Positions 36,910 to 47,509 of a stretch of 62,122 nt of DNA are shown here, one piece after another. The DNA is from [Flexibacter] sp. ATCC 35103 (GTDB lineage: Bacteria > Bacteroidota > Bacteroidia > Flavobacteriales > Flavobacteriaceae). The stretch is from the NCBI RefSeq assembly GCF_001975985.1, contig NZ_MTQF01000003.1, positions 58,901 through 121,022 on the forward strand, read 5' to 3'. The first letter of the stretch is position 1. Every line of letters begins with the position of its first letter. The notes beneath the pieces were generated by a model. It saw nothing but the letters and a program-made list of their open reading frames with translations, had not been told where the DNA came from and ran no database searches. Both the position numbers and the translations under genes were made by a program.

Positions 36910-39900
36910 ATGAGAACAAAACTACTTTTGTTGCTGTTTTTAGCAAATTTTTCTATTTATGCACAATACACCGTAATTCCGGATATTAATTTTGAAAACA
37001 AATTAATCTTATTAGGTATTGATTCCGGTGTTCCTGATGGACAAGTTTTGACTGCTAATATTAATTCTGTAACATCGCTTAATGTTGGTTATAGCAATAT
37101 TTCTGACTTAACCGGAATTCAGGATTTTACGGCTCTGACCCAACTGGTTTGTTCTTCTAATAATTTGACAACTTTAGATCTTAGTCAAAACTTAGCCTTA
37201 AGCAATTTGTATTGTGATTCTAACCAGATAACAAATATTGATGTTTCTAAGAATTTAAATCTGACTATATTTTACATTGGCACAAATCCGTTAACGACTC
37301 TGGATGTTACAAAAAATGTGAACTTGATTTATTTATCATGCGATTCGAGTATTTATAGTCCTAATAGATTAAGCAGCTTAGATGTTTCAAAAAATCTGGC
37401 TTTGACTTATTTAGATTGCCGGTATAATCAAATAACAAATCTGGATGTTTCTAAAAATCTGGCTTTGACTTATCTGGATGTTAATGGTAATTTGTTGACG
37501 AATATTGATGTTTCTAAAAACATTAAACTAACCAGTTTATGGTGTCAGAACAACCAACTTACAACTCTTGATTTTTCTAAAAACTTAGATTTAACTTCCT
37601 TACGTGTTAGTTCAAATCCGTTAAAAACAATTGATGTTTCTAAACATGTTAAATTGACAGAATTATATGCGATCTCAAATCAATTGACAACTTTAGATGT
37701 TTCTAAAAATACTTTATTATTAGATTTGTTTTTGGGATCAAATGAATTAACGGTTCTTGATATTTCTAAAAATACCCTTCTTAGAGATTTGCGTTGCGAA
37801 TCTAATAAGTTATCGGCATTAGATGTTTCTAAAAATCTGGCTCTTTATAATATAGATTGTACTTATAATAAAATAACAAGTCTGGATGTTTCTAAAAACA
37901 CTAAGCTTACCGGTTTTGCATGCAAATCGAACCAATTGATAAATCTTAATTTAAAAAATGGTAAAAACACTTCATTATCAACTTATATAGATTTTACAAG
38001 CAATCCTAATTTAAGCTGTATATCTGTTGACAATGTAGCTTATTCAAACACCAACTGGGCAAACAGAAAAGATGCAACGGCTAGTTATTCTACTGGTTGT
38101 GCTGCGTATACTTTGATTCCGGATGCTAATTTTGAAACAAGATTAATTGCTTTAGGAATTGATACTGATGGTAAAAACGGAAAAGTTTTAACCTCAAGAA
38201 TTCAAACTGTGACTACCTTAGATGTAAGTCGTGCAAATATTGCTGACCTTACGGGAATTGAAAATTTTACCGCTTTAAAAACGCTAAAAGCTTCAAGTAA
38301 TAGTTTAACAAATCTTGATGTAACAAAAAATACGGCTTTGACAACTTTAGATTGCAGTTCAAACCTTATGACAAGTTTAGATGTTACAAAAAACATTTTA
38401 CTGACAGATTTAAATTGCAGTTCGCAATATCTATTAAGTTTAGATGTTACAAAAAATACTTTGTTAACTACATTGCGCTGCAACGGTCTAAACGGAAGCT
38501 CATATGCCAGAGGTGACGGAAAATTAACTTCTTTAGATATTTCTAAAAATACGGCATTAACTCATTTATACTGTAATAGCAATCAAATAACAAGTCTGGA
38601 TGTTTCTAAGAATACATCTTTAATAGTTTTAATGTGCGGTTTTAACAGATTGTCTGCATTAAATGTTAACACAAATACTTCGCTAGCTACCATATCTTGT
38701 GATGTAAACGATATCACGACATTAGATGTTACTAATAATGTTGCATTAAAAAACTTAGATTGTGGTGGTAATAAATTAACCACTTTAGATGTTTCTAAAA
38801 ATACGGCTTTAGCGCAATTAAGCTGCAGCGGAAACCGTTTTACGGCTTTAAACGTTTCTAAAAATAGTAATTTAAACTATTTATCTTGTGGTTCAAATCA
38901 GATAACGAGTTTAGATCTATCTCAAAATCCGGCATTGACTATTGTATCTTGTGACTGGAATAATTTGTCTACTTTGAACTTGAAAAACGGTAAGAACACG
39001 TTGTTGAACAGTTCAAATTTAAATCTTACTAAAAATCCAAACCTTACTTGTATTACAGTCGATGATGTAACTTATTCTAATACAAACTGGGCTGCTGCCA
39101 AAGATGCAACTGCAAATTATTCAGCAGATTGTAACAATTTATACACGTTGATACCAGACATTAATTTCGAAAATAAATTAATCGCATTAGGAATTGATTC
39201 TGGTGTTGCTGACGGAAAAGTTTTAACGTCTAATATCAACACTGTAAATCATTTAAATGTTTATAAAAGTTCTATATCAGATTTAACAGGTATTCAAGGT
39301 TTTACTGCTTTGAAAACTTTAGACTGTAGTGAAAATTTAATGACCTCTTTAGATCTGTCTCAGAATACATTATTAGCTGATCTAAATTGTAGTTCGAAAT
39401 ATCTATTAAGTTTAGATGTTACTAAAAATACTTTGTTAACTGGATTGAGATGTGATGGCTTTAGCGGAAACTCATACGATCGTGGAGAAGGGAAACTAAC
39501 CAGCTTAGATGTTTCTAAAAACACATTATTAGTATATTTATATTGTGGTAATAACCAAATAACAAGTTTAGATGTTTCTCAGAATAAAGCTCTGGAAACT
39601 TTAATCTGTAGTGCTAATAGATTATCAGAATTAAATCTTAGTAACAATACTCAATTAACCACCGTATTTTGTGGTTTAAATGACATTAGTACATTAGATG
39701 TTTCTAAAAATCTTCTATTAAGAATCCTTGATTGTCCTTCTAACAAAGTAACCGCTTTAGATGTTTCTAAAAACACAGGTTTAATTCAATTTAATTTTAA
39801 TTCAAATTTTTTAACAACAATTGACCTTTCAAAAAACAAGGTTTTAAGCTATTTATCTTGTAGTTCAAATCAGTTAACAAGTTTAGATTTATCTCAAAAT

Positions 39901-42060
39901 CCGGCGTTGACCAATGTATGGTGTGACTGGAATAATTTGTCTGCCTTAAATTTGAAAAATGGAAAAAACACGTTGTTGGACAGTTCTGGTTTAAATCTTA
40001 CTGAAAATCCAAATTTAAGCTGTATTCAGGTTGATGATGTAAACTATTCTAATGCAAACTGGGCTACTGCCAAAGATGCAACTGCAAGTTATTCTGCAAA
40101 TTGTGCGAACTTATACACTTTGATTCCTGATGTAAATTTCGAAAATAAATTGATCGCTTTAGGAATTGATTCTGGTGTTGCTGACGGAAAAGTTTTAAAT
40201 TCAAGTATTAATACCATAACTTCTTTAAATGTATCTTACAGTTCTATAACTGATTTAACAGGGATTCAAGGTTTTACTGCTTTGACTAAATTAGAATGTA
40301 ATGGAAATTATCAATTAAAAACATTAGATGTTTCTAAAAATACGGCTTTAACCTATTTAGACAGTAACAATAATTATTTGGTAGTAACATTAGATGTATC
40401 AAAAAATACGGCATTAACGTATTTAAATTGTTATTCTAACGGATTAAAAACGCTGGATGTTTACAACAATAAAGCATTAACGACTTTACAATGTGCGTCG
40501 AACCAGATCACTTATTTAGATGTTACTGCTAATACTGCATTAACAAAACTTGATGTTGGTTATAACAAAATAGGATATATTGATGTCTCTAAAAACACGG
40601 CATTAAAATCGTTAACATGTACTTCTAATCAAATATATTATCTTGATATTACTAAAAACACAGCACTAACTGAATTATGGTCCGGAAACAATTTTTTCTC
40701 TACTATTGATGTTTCTAAAAATACGGCTTTAACTACATTAATCTGTAATACGAATAACTTAACAAACTTAGATGTTTCTCAAAATTTAGCTTTGACAAGA
40801 CTTCTTGTTTACAGAAATCAGTTAACAAGTATAAATGTTTCTCTGAATACTAATTTAGAGACTTTTGACTGTAGTTTCAATGCCATAACAACTTTGGACG
40901 TTTCGAAAAATTTAAACCTGGATTATTTGTATTGTGACAATAATAAGCTAACGAATCTTGATGTCTCTAAAAACACAAAATTAGGTTTATTAGACTGCAG
41001 TAATAACTTGTTAACAACATTAGATGTTTCATTGAACACTAATTTAAATTCATTTGAATGTGCTTCTAACAAACTGGTAAGCTTAAATTTAAAGAATGGA
41101 AATAATACTCTTTTAGACCGATATAATCCTAATCCAAACTTTATTTTATACAGTGTAGATTTTAGAAATAATCCAAATTTAACTTGTATTCAGGTAGATG
41201 ATGCCGCTTATTCTAATGCAAAATGGTCTACTCAAAAAGATGCTGTGGCAACTTATAATACAAATTGTGCAGGAGATTTTGCTTTGATTCCAAATCAGAA
41301 TTTTGAGCAGCGATTAATTGATTTAGGAATTGACACTGATGGTCTAAACGGAAAAATAACAATTGCAGATATTAGTTCAGTTACTTCTTTAGATCTTTCG
41401 AATAGTAATATTACAGATTTATCAGGTATCGAAAATTTTACTTCTTTAGTATATTTAGATTGCAGCAATAATCAATTAACGACTTTGAACGTTACTAAAA
41501 ATCTGGCTTTGGAAACTTTAAATGCTTCTTCAAACCAAATCACAACATTGGACCTTTCTAAAAACAGGAATCTTAAAATTATCTATATTGCAAATAATCC
41601 AATCGTTTCATTAAATCTACAGAATGGAAATAACAGAAATATGGTTGTAGCATCTCCTACAGATAAAAAAGCAAATAGTATCACGACAACTTTTCTGGGT
41701 TTAAATACTTTAAGTTGTATAAAAGTAGATGATCCTGCATATTCTAATGCAAATTGGTCCAGGATTAAAGAACCTACTACTACTTATTCCGCGACTTGTT
41801 CTACGTTAGGTATCGAAGATGCTGTTTTTGATAAAGTAGTTTTATATCCAAACCCAACAAGAGGCGAAGTATACATTAATAATATCGCTTTAGAAAAAGC
41901 AACGGTTTACAATTCGACAGGACAATTAGTAAAATCTTTTGCTTTGAATGTAAATAGTACCAATAACACGATTAATTTATCTGGTTTACCAAAAGGCGTT
42001 TATTATGTCTATTTGATTAATCAGAATGCTGCTTCAGCGAAAAAAGTGATCGTCGAGTAA
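36910..42060 (+). CDS. T9SS-secreted cysteine-LRR surface protein, five blocks (LRR-1)
   Basis: A 1716-residue protein: signal peptide (LLLLLFLANFSIYAQ), five tandem blocks, then a type A T9SS sorting domain (about the last 75 residues, VLYPNPTRGEVYINN to the end). Each block begins with a cap such as YTLIPDINFENKLIALGIDS, continues with 21-residue leucine-rich repeats of the form LTxLDVSKNTALTxLxCxxN, and ends with LNLKNGxNT and CIQVDDVxYSN. Blocks 2 and 3 share an insertion rich in Gly/Asp/Asn (GSSYARGDGK; GNSYDRGEGK). A Cys recurs in most repeats, as in the listerial internalin InlJ. A surface adhesion or recognition role is inference. Confidence 0.9.
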   Translation: MRTKLLLLLFLANFSIYAQYTVIPDINFENKLILLGIDSGVPDGQVLTANINSVTSLNVGYSNISDLTGIQDFTALTQLVCSSNNLTTLDLSQNLALSNLYCDSNQITNIDVSKNLNLTIFYIGTNPLTTLDVTKNVNLIYLSCDSSIYSPNRLSSLDVSKNLALTYLDCRYNQITNLDVSKNLALTYLDVNGNLLTNIDVSKNIKLTSLWCQNNQLTTLDFSKNLDLTSLRVSSNPLKTIDVSKHVKLTELYAISNQLTTLDVSKNTLLLDLFLGSNELTVLDISKNTLLRDLRCESNKLSALDVSKNLALYNIDCTYNKITSLDVSKNTKLTGFACKSNQLINLNLKNGKNTSLSTYIDFTSNPNLSCISVDNVAYSNTNWANRKDATASYSTGCAAYTLIPDANFETRLIALGIDTDGKNGKVLTSRIQTVTTLDVSRANIADLTGIENFTALKTLKASSNSLTNLDVTKNTALTTLDCSSNLMTSLDVTKNILLTDLNCSSQYLLSLDVTKNTLLTTLRCNGLNGSSYARGDGKLTSLDISKNTALTHLYCNSNQITSLDVSKNTSLIVLMCGFNRLSALNVNTNTSLATISCDVNDITTLDVTNNVALKNLDCGGNKLTTLDVSKNTALAQLSCSGNRFTALNVSKNSNLNYLSCGSNQITSLDLSQNPALTIVSCDWNNLSTLNLKNGKNTLLNSSNLNLTKNPNLTCITVDDVTYSNTNWAAAKDATANYSADCNNLYTLIPDINFENKLIALGIDSGVADGKVLTSNINTVNHLNVYKSSISDLTGIQGFTALKTLDCSENLMTSLDLSQNTLLADLNCSSKYLLSLDVTKNTLLTGLRCDGFSGNSYDRGEGKLTSLDVSKNTLLVYLYCGNNQITSLDVSQNKALETLICSANRLSELNLSNNTQLTTVFCGLNDISTLDVSKNLLLRILDCPSNKVTALDVSKNTGLIQFNFNSNFLTTIDLSKNKVLSYLSCSSNQLTSLDLSQNPALTNVWCDWNNLSALNLKNGKNTLLDSSGLNLTENPNLSCIQVDDVNYSNANWATAKDATASYSANCANLYTLIPDVNFENKLIALGIDSGVADGKVLNSSINTITSLNVSYSSITDLTGIQGFTALTKLECNGNYQLKTLDVSKNTALTYLDSNNNYLVVTLDVSKNTALTYLNCYSNGLKTLDVYNNKALTTLQCASNQITYLDVTANTALTKLDVGYNKIGYIDVSKNTALKSLTCTSNQIYYLDITKNTALTELWSGNNFFSTIDVSKNTALTTLICNTNNLTNLDVSQNLALTRLLVYRNQLTSINVSLNTNLETFDCSFNAITTLDVSKNLNLDYLYCDNNKLTNLDVSKNTKLGLLDCSNNLLTTLDVSLNTNLNSFECASNKLVSLNLKNGNNTLLDRYNPNPNFILYSVDFRNNPNLTCIQVDDAAYSNAKWSTQKDAVATYNTNCAGDFALIPNQNFEQRLIDLGIDTDGLNGKITIADISSVTSLDLSNSNITDLSGIENFTSLVYLDCSNNQLTTLNVTKNLALETLNASSNQITTLDLSKNRNLKIIYIANNPIVSLNLQNGNNRNMVVASPTDKKANSITTTFLGLNTLSCIKVDDPAYSNANWSRIKEPTTTYSATCSTLGIEDAVFDKVVLYPNPTRGEVYINNIALEKATVYNSTGQLVKSFALNVNSTNNTINLSGLPKGVYYVYLINQNAASAKKVIVE
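37130..41600 (+). repeat. 63-nt tandem coding repeats
   Basis: The leucine-rich repeats are encoded by units of about 63 nt, many containing TTAGATGTTTCTAAAAATAC-like DNA (LDVSKNT). Similar units run through all five LRR genes, so this region is prone to unequal recombination and to assembly errors. Confidence 0.85.
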
Positions 42061-42080
42061 TTATAACTTAATTAAACTAA

Positions 42081-42120
42081 AAAATCCCATTGTTCATTCA
42101 TCTGAAAATGGGATTTTTTA
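42081..42120 (+). terminator. Terminator after LRR-1
   Basis: AAAAATCCCATT and AATGGGATTTTTT arms flank a loop including GTTCATTCATCTG. A near-identical terminator follows the lipoprotein gene at 47361-47400. Confidence 0.85.
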
Positions 42121-42155
42121 GTTTATCATTTTCTTAAAGATTAAATAATAACTGA

Positions 42156-42200
42156 TTACGTCTTCCCGTAAGGAAACAAGAACTACAATTTGTATACTTG
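42156..42200 (+). promoter_or_regulatory. Shared operator-promoter of the LRR family, copy 2
   Basis: TTACG-TCTTCC-CGTAA (42156-42171), 21 nt, then TATACTTG (42193-42200). It precedes LRR-2 by 25 nt. Confidence 0.8.
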
Positions 42201-42225
42201 CGCGACCTAACTATAACCTGATTAT

Positions 42226-45200
42226 ATGAAAACAAAATTACTCTTATTTTTATTATTGCTTTCTTTAACCATTACTGCCCAAACTAATCTGGTGCCAAAT
42301 GGTGATTTCGAAAACTGGAGTTCATCATCGCAGCCTGACAATTGGTATCGCTACTTTAGCGGGTATGTTTCTCAAAGTGCGAGTGCTCAAAGTGGTAAAT
42401 CAAGCATAAACATGAGGATTGCCTCAGGAACATATAACTATATTAATAGCGAATATTTTCCTGTACAGGCAAACAAAACCTATCGTATAACGATATACCA
42501 CAGACTTTTAAATGGAGTCTTTTCTTCTATTGATTTGAGTTTATATCATAAACCAGGCACTTTTAAAGAGGAAATAATCAAAAAATCTAATGTTACTTTT
42601 TCTAATCTGGAATGGAGAAAAATTGAATTTGAATATACTTCACAAGTTTCAGAAAATATCGAAGTTGATATCTGGACAACCGGATCTCTTAATTCTGAGA
42701 TTTTAATTGATAATGTATCGGTTGTAGATATTGCCGATGTTCCTTTGCAATATACTTCGATTCCGGATATTGAATTCGAAAAACGATTAATCTCTTTGGG
42801 TCTTGACTCAGGCGCAACTGATGGTAAAGTATTAACGTCTACTATTAAAACGGTTAAATCACTAACTATTGATCCTTCTATAGTTTCTGATTTAACAGGA
42901 ATAGAGGATTTTGAATCTTTAGAGTCATTAACTTGTAATGCAAGTTCATATACTGGTGCAGGAGGAAATGGTAAACTTAAAACGATAAACATTTCTAAAA
43001 ATGTTAATTTGACATCTTTGGGTATTGGCGGAAATCAAATTAGTAGTTTAGATATTTCTAATAATACTAAATTGACTACTTTGAGTATGAGTTATAATAA
43101 AATTTCTAGTCTTAACACATCTGCAAACCCTGCTCTCACATACTTACTTGTAAGCAATAACCCAATTACTACACTTGATATTTCTAATAATTTAGCATTA
43201 ACTTATTTATATTGTGGATCTACTTCTTTAACAAGTTTAAACATTTCTAAACTTACAAATTTAAGGGAGCTCGACATTCAGGGGCTTAAATGGACAACGC
43301 TTGACATTTCTAATAATTTAAATTTAGTAGTTCTATCCTGCGGCTTTAACCGACTCACATCGCTAAATGTTTCTAAACACACCCAATTGCTTTACCTTCA
43401 TTGCGATTCTAATCAATTAACTTCATTAGATCTTTCTACAAATAAAAACTTACTTCGCTTAACTGCTGACTCAAATCGTTTGACAACACTAGACCTAAGC
43501 AAAAACACTGCTTTGACTTCAATATCATGTAATGGAAATAGTGAAATGACAACTTTGAACCTGCAAAACAGTAAAAACAGTCAGATAACTTTTATCGATT
43601 TACAAAACAATCCAAATTTAAGCTGTGTACTTGTGGATGATGTGGTCTATTCTAATACAAATTGGGCAAAATTTAAAGATGCTTCTGCCAGTTATTCAAA
43701 CTCATGTCCGCTTGTATACACTGCAATTCCTGACATTGAATTCGAAAAAAAATTAATCTCTCTAGGTCTTGACGCTGGTGCAACAGATGGTAAAGTATTA
43801 ACGTCTAACATTAAAACGGTTAAATCACTAACCGTTGATACAAGAGTTATTTCTGATTTAACAGGAATTCAGGATTTTGAAGCCTTAGAAACACTTTCTG
43901 CTACTGGAGGTGGTCATGTTATTAATGGAGATTCAGATGGAAAACTGACAAAATTAGATCTTTCTAAAAATATCAACTTAACTTCTATAAGTTGCAATTC
44001 TAATAAATTGACAAGTTTAGATGTTTCTAATAATACAAAGTTGACCTCTTTAATCTTTAACGGAAATAAAATAACAACTATCAACATAACAAATAATCCG
44101 TATTTACAGAGATTATCATTTAGCAGCACTTTAATCAGTACTATTGATATTTCTAAACATCAGGCTTTAACTTTGTTTGATTGTTCTTACTCGAAAATAA
44201 AAGCCATTGATGTTAGTAAAAATCCAGGCTTACAAGTTTTAGACGTAAGTGGTAACGGACTAACGACTTTAGATGTGTCTAAAAATATAAATGTATATAA
44301 CTTTTATTGCGACGCAAATTCGCTAACATCAATTGATATTTCGAAAAATTTAAGTTTACTTAATTTTTCTTGTTACAATAATCCACTGACAAATATTGAC
44401 TTATCTAATAACATTTTATTGGCTAGTGTAAATTTTGGCGCTACTGCAATCACGTCAATAGATCTTTCTAAAAATATCAATTTAACATCCGTTAATTGTG
44501 GATCTGCTCAATTAACCACTATTGATGTTTCTAAAAATTTAAAATTAAGATATTTTAATGCTAACAGCAGTCAGTTTAAAAGTATTGATTTGTCTAAGAA
44601 CATTAATCTAACTACCGTATATTGTCAACAAAATCAAGTATTAGGCGAAATAAACCTAAAAAATGGTAACAATACAAAGCTTATAAATGGTAGTGTAGCC
44701 TTAAACCTTAATCCAGGTTTGTATTGTATTCAGGTAGATGATGTAAATTATTCAACTCAAAACTGGACAAATAAAGACGCATATGTAGATTATACTTCAG
44801 GAGCATGTTCTGCACCATTATACACCTTTGTTCCCGATGCTGAATTTGAAAAACTATTAATAGAAAAAGGAATTGACGGTGTTCAGGATGGTAAAGTCCT
44901 AACTAATAGAATTGCAAAAATAAAAGTATTGAATTTAAGCAATACCAATACTAAATATAAAATTCAGGACTTAACAGGAATTCAGGATTTTGAAGCATTA
45001 GAAGAATTAAAATTCCCGAACAATTATGAAGCTAATGTAGCAACTGTAAACCTGTCTAAAAATCAATTCTTAAAAAAATTAGATTGTAGACAATCCGGCA
45101 TAATTACATTAGATATTTCTAAAAACACTGTTTTAACAGATTTAAACTGTTATGGCAACAAATTGACTAGTTTAGATGTTTCTAAAAATAGTGCATTAAC

Positions 45201-46650
45201 AACCCTTGATTGTTCTTACAATAGATTAACAGTTTTAGATGTTACTAATAATATAAACCTTAAAAGTTTATCTTGTTCTTCGTCTAATAAAGAAGGCGTA
45301 TTTAGCTTACAACAAGGTTTACTAACGAGTTTGGATGTTTCTAAAAATAGTTCATTAGAATTTTTAGATTGCAGTATGAACGAAAAACTTGTTGGTTTAG
45401 ATGTATCTAAAAACAGTAATTTAACATCTATTAATGTTAGTAATAACAAATTAACTTCTATTGATTTTTCGGCCAATAAACTTTTAAAAAATATCGCTTG
45501 CGAAAACAATCAGATAACAAGTTTAGATCTTTCTAAATATCCTGCTTTAGAATCTTTAAGATGTTCTTATAATCAACTAACAACATTAGACGTATCGCAA
45601 AAACCTGGGTTAAAAGTTTTAATGTGCAGCTATAATCAATTGACAAACTTAGATGTTTCAAAAAACCCTGCATTAGAAACTTTTTATTGCGACAATAATA
45701 AATTAACGATTTTAGATTTATCTGCAAATCCTAACTTGAAGCAAATTATATGTAGTAGTAATAATTTGACGAAATTAAATTTAAAGAATGGCGGTAATAA
45801 AAAAGTTAGCACTACTATATTCAGCACTTTTGCCAATAACCCAAATTTATCATGCATAACTGTTGATGATGTTGATTATGCGAATAAAACTTGGGTAGCT
45901 TTTAAGGATGCAAATGCAAGTTATAATACAGAATGTGGTTTTAGCTTACCATCAAAAAACTTTACTGTAGAATCAAAAGGAGAATCTTGTCTTGGTGAAA
46001 ACAATGGCGAAATCACTATAACAGCAAATGCACAATTACCTTACGTTGCAAACATAAACGGAAAAACCAGTGCGTTTACAAACAATGCCTTAAAAGTAAG
46101 CAGCCTGACACCGGGAACATATACTATTATTGTAACCATTCCGGGAGAAGTATATGAACAAACCTTTACTCTTGCGATTGCAAAAGGAGCCAATATTACA
46201 GGAAAATCTACTGTAAGTTCTAAAAAATTAGCAGTAGAAATTACAGAAGGAACTGCGCCGTTTACCGTTTTTGTTGATGGAACAGAACAGTTTCAAACTA
46301 ATGATGCCAGTTTCTCTGTAGATGTTAATAAAGATGCATTAGTAGAAGTAGCAACGGCAAAAGCTTGTGAAGGTATTTATGCTAAAAAAGTTTCAATTTC
46401 AGATTTTGAATCAGGAACAGTTTCTGCCTATCCTAACCCAACATCCGGACATTTTGAAATTGAAATTCCAACAACTAAAAAAGAAGTTATTATAGAATTA
46501 TACAATTTTGGAGGTCAGTTAGTTTCTCAGAAAAATTATATTATCGAAAACGGAAAAGTATATCTAAACCTTGAGGGTCAACCTTCAGGAATTTATGCAG
46601 CCAAAATTAATTTAGACACTCCGGAATATCTTAAAATTATAAAAAAATAG
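42226..46650 (+). CDS. T9SS-secreted cysteine-LRR protein with CBM-like N-terminal domain (LRR-2)
   Basis: A 1474-residue protein: signal peptide (LLFLLLLSLTITAQ), a carbohydrate-binding-module-like beta-sandwich (about 20-180, LVPNGDFENWSSSSQPDNWY ... EILIDNVSVVDI), then three LRR blocks opening with YTSIPDIEFEKRLISLGLDS and relatives. After the last block come about 200 residues of Ig-like or SprB-like character (CLGENNGEITITANAQLPYV). The T9SS sorting domain (SAYPNPTSGHFEIEIPTTKK ... YLKIIKK) differs from that of the other four paralogues. It is 2 nt upstream of the lipoprotein gene, so the pair is an operon. Glycan binding is inferred from the N-terminal domain only. Confidence 0.88.
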   Translation: MKTKLLLFLLLLSLTITAQTNLVPNGDFENWSSSSQPDNWYRYFSGYVSQSASAQSGKSSINMRIASGTYNYINSEYFPVQANKTYRITIYHRLLNGVFSSIDLSLYHKPGTFKEEIIKKSNVTFSNLEWRKIEFEYTSQVSENIEVDIWTTGSLNSEILIDNVSVVDIADVPLQYTSIPDIEFEKRLISLGLDSGATDGKVLTSTIKTVKSLTIDPSIVSDLTGIEDFESLESLTCNASSYTGAGGNGKLKTINISKNVNLTSLGIGGNQISSLDISNNTKLTTLSMSYNKISSLNTSANPALTYLLVSNNPITTLDISNNLALTYLYCGSTSLTSLNISKLTNLRELDIQGLKWTTLDISNNLNLVVLSCGFNRLTSLNVSKHTQLLYLHCDSNQLTSLDLSTNKNLLRLTADSNRLTTLDLSKNTALTSISCNGNSEMTTLNLQNSKNSQITFIDLQNNPNLSCVLVDDVVYSNTNWAKFKDASASYSNSCPLVYTAIPDIEFEKKLISLGLDAGATDGKVLTSNIKTVKSLTVDTRVISDLTGIQDFEALETLSATGGGHVINGDSDGKLTKLDLSKNINLTSISCNSNKLTSLDVSNNTKLTSLIFNGNKITTINITNNPYLQRLSFSSTLISTIDISKHQALTLFDCSYSKIKAIDVSKNPGLQVLDVSGNGLTTLDVSKNINVYNFYCDANSLTSIDISKNLSLLNFSCYNNPLTNIDLSNNILLASVNFGATAITSIDLSKNINLTSVNCGSAQLTTIDVSKNLKLRYFNANSSQFKSIDLSKNINLTTVYCQQNQVLGEINLKNGNNTKLINGSVALNLNPGLYCIQVDDVNYSTQNWTNKDAYVDYTSGACSAPLYTFVPDAEFEKLLIEKGIDGVQDGKVLTNRIAKIKVLNLSNTNTKYKIQDLTGIQDFEALEELKFPNNYEANVATVNLSKNQFLKKLDCRQSGIITLDISKNTVLTDLNCYGNKLTSLDVSKNSALTTLDCSYNRLTVLDVTNNINLKSLSCSSSNKEGVFSLQQGLLTSLDVSKNSSLEFLDCSMNEKLVGLDVSKNSNLTSINVSNNKLTSIDFSANKLLKNIACENNQITSLDLSKYPALESLRCSYNQLTTLDVSQKPGLKVLMCSYNQLTNLDVSKNPALETFYCDNNKLTILDLSANPNLKQIICSSNNLTKLNLKNGGNKKVSTTIFSTFANNPNLSCITVDDVDYANKTWVAFKDANASYNTECGFSLPSKNFTVESKGESCLGENNGEITITANAQLPYVANINGKTSAFTNNALKVSSLTPGTYTIIVTIPGEVYEQTFTLAIAKGANITGKSTVSSKKLAVEITEGTAPFTVFVDGTEQFQTNDASFSVDVNKDALVEVATAKACEGIYAKKVSISDFESGTVSAYPNPTSGHFEIEIPTTKKEVIIELYNFGGQLVSQKNYIIENGKVYLNLEGQPSGIYAAKINLDTPEYLKIIKK

Positions 46651-46652
46651 AA

Positions 46653-47333
46653 ATGAAGAATTATATATACCTCGCAATCATTGGTTTTTTATTTATTTCA
46701 TGCGGTGGAGACGATTCAGAACCTGAAAACACGGCACCAACTGTACCGGCATTAGTTACTCCTGCTGACAGCAAATTATGTGTCGACAATACCGTATCGT
46801 TTCAATGGAATTTGTCTACCGATACCGAAAAAGATGTAATAACATATCAAATTCAGGTAGCAAAAGACAATACATTTGCTCAAATTGTAAAAACAACTGA
46901 AGCTACAGCTAACAATACTTCTATTGCATTAGAGAAAAACACGGCTTATTACTGGAGAGTAAAAGCAACAGACAGTAAAGGATTAGCAAGTGCATATTCT
47001 GCTACTTTCAAACTTTATACAACTGGAGAAGCTGTGGTGAATCATTTACCATTTTCTCCTGAATTGGTACAGCCAGTTATTGACTCTCTATTGACTACAA
47101 CAACGGCTTCTTTAAAATGGAATGCAACAGATGTAGACGCAACAGATGTTTTGAGTTATGATGTTTATTTTGGAAAAACAAATCCGCCTACAACGAAAGT
47201 AAGCGCAAATACAAGTGCAATTTCGTTTGATGCTACAATTGAACCTACAACACAATATTTCTGGAGAGTTGTCGTAAAAGACAACAAAGGAGGAGAAACT
47301 GTTGGTCAGATTTGGAAATTCAAGACCAAATAA
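46653..47333 (+). CDS. Surface lipoprotein with two fibronectin-III-like domains
   Basis: A 226-residue lipoprotein. The lipobox LFISCGG sets Cys17, and the acidic GGDDSEPE that follows resembles the surface-export signal of Bacteroidota lipoproteins. Two fibronectin-III-like or Ig-like modules occupy about 30-125 (VSFQWNLSTDTEKDVITYQI ... TAYYWRVKATDSKG) and 130-225 (ASLKWNATDVDATDVLSYDV ... TQYFWRVVVKDNKG). It starts 2 nt after the LRR-2 stop, so it is co-transcribed and may anchor or partner the secreted LRR-2 protein (inference). It has no T9SS signal. Confidence 0.88.
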   Translation: MKNYIYLAIIGFLFISCGGDDSEPENTAPTVPALVTPADSKLCVDNTVSFQWNLSTDTEKDVITYQIQVAKDNTFAQIVKTTEATANNTSIALEKNTAYYWRVKATDSKGLASAYSATFKLYTTGEAVVNHLPFSPELVQPVIDSLLTTTTASLKWNATDVDATDVLSYDVYFGKTNPPTTKVSANTSAISFDATIEPTTQYFWRVVVKDNKGGETVGQIWKFKTK

Positions 47334-47360
47334 AATTTTAAAAATTACAATTCGTTAATT

Positions 47361-47400
47361 AAAAATCCCATTGTTCATTCATTTGAAAATGGGATTTTTT
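47361..47400 (+). terminator. Terminator after the LRR-2/lipoprotein operon
   Basis: An AAAAATCCCATT / AATGGGATTTTTT hairpin with T run, almost identical to that at 42081-42120. This shows that the intergenic segments were duplicated with the genes. Confidence 0.85.
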
Positions 47401-47438
47401 ATGTTTATCATTTTCTTAAAAATTTAAATAATAAACGA

Positions 47439-47483
47439 TTACGTCTTGCCGTAAGGAAATATGAATTGCAATTTGTATACTTG
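47439..47483 (+). promoter_or_regulatory. Shared operator-promoter of the LRR family, copy 3
   Basis: TTACG-TCTTGC-CGTAA (47439-47454), 21 nt, then TATACTTG (47476-47483), 26 nt before LRR-3. Confidence 0.8.
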
Positions 47484-47509
47484 TACTTCCAAAATTCTAA
47501 ATTTAATTT

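Noticed and set aside
42546..42992. A 148-residue open frame on the minus strand within LRR-2
   Set aside because: Similar antisense frames recur in all LRR genes because of the repeats; none has a protein signature.
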